Shown here one piece after another: positions 7,200-8,815 of a stretch of DNA of 8,815 bases. Source of the stretch: Candidatus Bipolaricaulota bacterium (lineage in GTDB: Bacteria > Bipolaricaulota > Bipolaricaulia > Bipolaricaulales > Bipolaricaulaceae); NCBI GenBank assembly GCA_014360945.1, contig JACIWM010000048.1:1-8815 (forward strand), written 5' to 3'. Position 1 is the stretch's first letter. Every line of letters starts with the position of its first letter. The translations under genes and the position numbers were made by a program. Under the pieces are notes generated by a model. The model did not search any database, was not told where the DNA came from, and saw only the letters and a list, made by a program, of their open reading frames with translations.

Positions 7200-8086
7200 C
7201 AGCGTATCACCCCCGCCTGGGACTTCGCCAATTCCTCAGGGATCTCCTGAACGCCCAAGGCCCAGGCCAACGCTTCACCCACGTAGTAAACCGGGATTTT
7301 CGGCGTTCCCAAAGGTCGCCGCTCCTCCAAGTTGAACTTGCACAGGGGGCATGCGGTGAGGAGGGCCTGGGCCCCGGCCTTGGCCGCGGAAAGAAGAATC
7401 TCTCCAACTCGCTCCCGCACCACATCGGGGCGGGTCACGGTAAGGTAGGCTCCGCAGCATTCCATCCGTTCTGGGAAAAGCACCGGTTCCGCGCCCAGCG
7501 CCTGCAATATGCGCTCCATGATCTCCGGCCGGTCGGGATCGTCCACCCCTATTTCTTTGGGCCGAAGAAGTGTGCACCCATAGTAAGCACCGAGGCGCAA
7601 CCCTTCTAACGGTTGGACCACGGCCTGGGAAAGAGCCTCCTCCCCGATTTCTTCAGCTAAAAATTGCACAAGGTGCAGAACACGGACGCCGCCGCGGTAA
7701 TCCTCCTCGTCGTCCATAAAAGCATTGATCCGCCGAAGGCTTTCAGGATCCTTCACGAACTCCGCGGAGCGGCGGAGAGTGTTGTAGCACATGGCACAGA
7801 GGGTGAGGAGTTTTTCTTCGCCGGCCTCTTGGACACGGATGAGATTTCGTACCGGCCCCACGTGACGCATGAGATCATCCTGAGCGAGGGAATACACGGT
7901 GCCGCAGCAATTCCAGCGCGGAAGCTCCTCGACCTTGTAGCCAAGCTTTCCTAACGCCGCCAGCGTGGCCCGCTCGTATTCTTGGGCCTGATCCTTCAGC
8001 GCACATCCCGGAAAGTACAACACCCGTGAGGCGTGACGCGTGACGGGTGACGTGTGACTTTCAGCCGGTCTCAACTCAGCTGGCAT
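7199..8086 (-). CDS. hdrB: HdrB/SdhE-like CCG-domain protein (two cysteine-rich domains)
   Basis: Heterodisulfide reductase B-like subunit, 295 residues, with two complete CCG domains: C28...C60-C61-G...C97-x2-C100 and C171...C210-C211-G...C246-x2-C249. In HdrB such motifs bind unusual [4Fe-4S] clusters that act on disulfides; in type E SDH (SdhE) and TfrB they hand electrons to or from the SDH/FRD. Overlap with the Fe-S subunit gene supports membership of one complex. No signal peptide or membrane span is visible. The start at 8086 has GGGGAGG seven bases upstream. Odd point: HdrB proteins normally begin a few residues before the YxPGC motif, but here 20 extra residues precede RVLYFPGC. Of these, roughly residues 10-21 (SPVTRHAS at 13-20) are translated from the TCACNNN array at 8023-8057. 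GTG at 8023 could be a relic of the original start. Confidence 0.92.
   Translation of the reverse strand: MPAELRPAESHTSPVTRHASRVLYFPGCALKDQAQEYERATLAALGKLGYKVEELPRWNCCGTVYSLAQDDLMRHVGPVRNLIRVQEAGEEKLLTLCAMCYNTLRRSAEFVKDPESLRRINAFMDDEEDYRGGVRVLHLVQFLAEEIGEEALSQAVVQPLEGLRLGAYYGCTLLRPKEIGVDDPDRPEIMERILQALGAEPVLFPERMECCGAYLTVTRPDVVRERVGEILLSAAKAGAQALLTACPLCKFNLEERRPLGTPKIPVYYVGEALAWALGVQEIPEELAKSQAGVIR
8023..8057 (-). repeat. TCACNNN heptad array, left copy (five units)
   Basis: On the minus strand this stretch is five consecutive 7-bp units, all beginning TCAC, with variable ends ACG, CCG, GCG, GCC and GGG. It lies in frame within the hdrB-like gene. Relative to the array at 8462-8489 it is inverted: aligning 27 bases of each in opposite orientation gives about 21 identities. 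It abuts GTG at 8023-8021, where a normal HdrB would begin. Confidence 0.85.
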
Positions 8087-8462
8087 GGGTCAACCTCCCC
8101 TCCCGGGAACCGCGCACGCTTTTAATAAGCCCGATGAGCATCTTCCGTAACCGTTCGATCCGCCCAAGGATATCGCTGCCATCGCAAGACAATAACTCCT
8201 GAGCCAGTAATACCAATGTTTCCGTTTCGGAAAGCGAGCCCAACGCCACAAATAGGAACTGGGCGAATTCTTTTTTCGAGCCACGAGCCGCGCCCTCGGC
8301 AATGTTGCAAGGCACGGAAACCGCGGCACGCCTAAGCTGCGCAGTTAACCCATATACCTCCTCTTTGGGAAATCTCTGCGTCCAGTCATAAACTGCTTTC
8401 GCCAGGGCCATGGCCTCTCTCCACGCGTCCAAATCTTTGTGCGTCTTGATCCCCCCACCCAT
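8076..8462 (-). CDS. Four-helix-bundle protein, S23/23S-rRNA-IVS family
   Basis: Small protein of 128 residues of the family first met as ORFs in 23S rRNA intervening sequences and related to the Avd accessory proteins of diversity-generating retroelements; no biochemical function can be assigned. Family signatures: HKDLDAWREAM (8-18), FPKEEVYGLTAQLRRAAVSVP (in pieces, 31-51), NIAEGAARGSKKEF (53-66) and LGSLSETET (74-82), followed by a helical, basic C-terminus. No reverse transcriptase or rRNA is present, so it is neither a DGR nor an IVS here. ATG at 8462 (GTG at 8465 is the alternative) sits at the inner edge of the right heptad array, whose GGTGA units are the only ribosome-binding candidates. 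Its end overlaps the hdrB-like start by 11 bp, so it is cotranscribed with the operon. It has no evident metabolic link to its neighbours. Confidence 0.88.
   Translation of the reverse strand: MGGGIKTHKDLDAWREAMALAKAVYDWTQRFPKEEVYGLTAQLRRAAVSVPCNIAEGAARGSKKEFAQFLFVALGSLSETETLVLLAQELLSCDGSDILGRIERLRKMLIGLIKSVRGSREGRLTHAS
8094..8100 (-). promoter_or_regulatory. Ribosome binding site deciding the hdrB-like start
   Basis: GGGGAGG on the minus strand, seven bases before the ATG at 8086 and inside the end of the four-helix-bundle gene. It supports initiation upstream of the heptad array, which means the array is translated into HdrB. No comparable site precedes GTG at 8023. Confidence 0.6.
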
Positions 8463-8489
8463 CACGCGTCACCGATCACCCGTCACCGC
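8462..8489 (+). repeat. TCACNNN heptad array, right copy (four units)
   Basis: Four consecutive 7-bp units on the plus strand: TCACGCG, TCACCGA, TCACCCG and TCACCGC. It is inverted relative to the array at 8023-8057. It occupies the spacer between the hdrC stop and the four-helix-bundle start, so on the mRNA it reads as repeated GGTGA/GGTGATC elements directly before that gene. The hdrC stop is itself in a nearby GTGA. Confidence 0.85.
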
Positions 8490-8491
8490 TT

Positions 8492-8815
8492 TCACGGAGT
8501 CAATTTCCGGTACGCACCCACCAAGGCGATCTGGGGAAAGGCGCGGTCCACATGGACTTCCACGGGCTTAATTCCTTGCCTCAGGGCGAGTTGCCGCAGA
8601 GCCTCCATAATTCTTGCGATATCCACGCCCTTTGGACAGCGAACGGTGCACGCCAAACACGAAGCGCACACCCACGGGGCTTTGGCCGTCAAAACCGAAT
8701 CGTCCCCAAGCTGTACAAGCCGAATGACTTGGTTGGGAAGCAAATCCATATGCTCGGCAAAAAGGCATCCGGCGGAGCATTTTCCGCATTGGTAGCAGGC
8801 AAACGGATTCTGCCC
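8492..8815 (-). CDS. hdrC: HdrC-like 2x[4Fe-4S] protein, 5' end cut by window
   Basis: Heterodisulfide reductase C-like electron carrier; the C-terminal 107 residues are visible and the start lies beyond the window. Two [4Fe-4S] motifs are present in the visible part: CYQCGKCSAGC (7-17, with Leu replacing the usual following Pro) and CASCLACTVRCP (50-61). The linker (NQVIRLVQLGDDS) and the segment after cluster two (KGVDIARIMEALRQLA) are typical of HdrC. With the HdrB-like protein it would form an HdrBC unit serving the SDH/FRD subunits that follow. Only 46 residues follow the second cluster, where methanogen HdrC has roughly 85. The stop falls three bases before the heptad array, so the tail may have been lost when the cassette arrived; a naturally short family member is the alternative. 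Confidence 0.88.
   Translation of the reverse strand, partial: GQNPFACYQCGKCSAGCLFAEHMDLLPNQVIRLVQLGDDSVLTAKAPWVCASCLACTVRCPKGVDIARIMEALRQLALRQGIKPVEVHVDRAFPQIALVGAYRKLTP

Larger units (their letters stand above)
8023..8489. mobile_element. Putative small cassette: four-helix-bundle gene between inverted heptad arrays
   Basis: About 467 bp bounded by inverted TCACNNN arrays and containing one small gene. It fills almost exactly the interval between the hdrC stop (8492) and the conserved start of the HdrB fold (about 8023). No transposase is encoded and I see no target-site duplication, so mobility is inferred from the inverted termini, the misplaced gene family and the third array at korA. 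Alternatively the arrays are locally expanded simple repeats around a resident gene. Confidence 0.5.

Noticed and set aside
8023..8489. Heptad arrays as a CRISPR array or a diversity-generating retroelement
   Set aside because: The units are 7 bp without spacers. The four-helix protein resembles Avd by family, but there is no reverse transcriptase or template/variable repeat pair.

Overview
The window is about 60% GC by eye and almost fully coding. Every gene lies on the minus strand, so the operon reads from position 8815 down to 1. Genes overlap or sit within about 10 bp of each other, apart from two short spacers that both hold repeats. In transcription order it carries: a heterodisulfide-reductase C-like protein (hdrC, cut by the window edge), a small four-helix-bundle (S23/IVS-type) protein, an HdrB-like CCG-domain protein, a succinate dehydrogenase/fumarate reductase iron-sulfur subunit, the matching flavoprotein, a 2x[4Fe-4S] ferredoxin (korD), 2-oxoglutarate:ferredoxin oxidoreductase alpha and beta (korA, korB), class I fumarase alpha and beta subunits, and an NAD(P)-malic enzyme cut by the window edge.

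Together these form a dicarboxylate branch of the TCA cycle: malate <-> pyruvate + CO2, malate <-> fumarate <-> succinate, and succinyl-CoA + CO2 <-> 2-oxoglutarate. Oxygen-sensitive Fe-S enzymes and ferredoxin-linked chemistry suggest a strict anaerobe. It could run the branch reductively (fumarate reduction, 2-oxoglutarate synthesis) or oxidatively. No membrane anchor for the SDH/FRD is present. HdrC- and HdrB-like subunits take that place, as in thiol:fumarate reductase-like or type E enzymes. The gene style suits an uncultured, possibly thermophilic anaerobic bacterium, but I cannot assign a phylum from this sequence alone.

The least ordinary part is non-metabolic. Arrays of a 7-bp unit (consensus TCACNNN) lie in inverted orientation on both sides of the four-helix-bundle gene, which sits between hdrC and hdrB. 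One array is translated as part of the HdrB N-terminus. A third, degenerate array is translated in the same phase at the N-terminus of KorA, giving a matching peptide (SPVTRHAS against TPITRRAS). This looks like a small mobile cassette that inserted into a housekeeping operon and was turned into coding sequence, with a solo relic about 3.5 kb away. A second, unrelated repeat is a GC-rich perfect hairpin that forms the leader of the fumarase beta gene.

No tRNA, rRNA, CRISPR array, transposase, promoter or convincing terminator is visible. The operon promoter should lie beyond position 8815.
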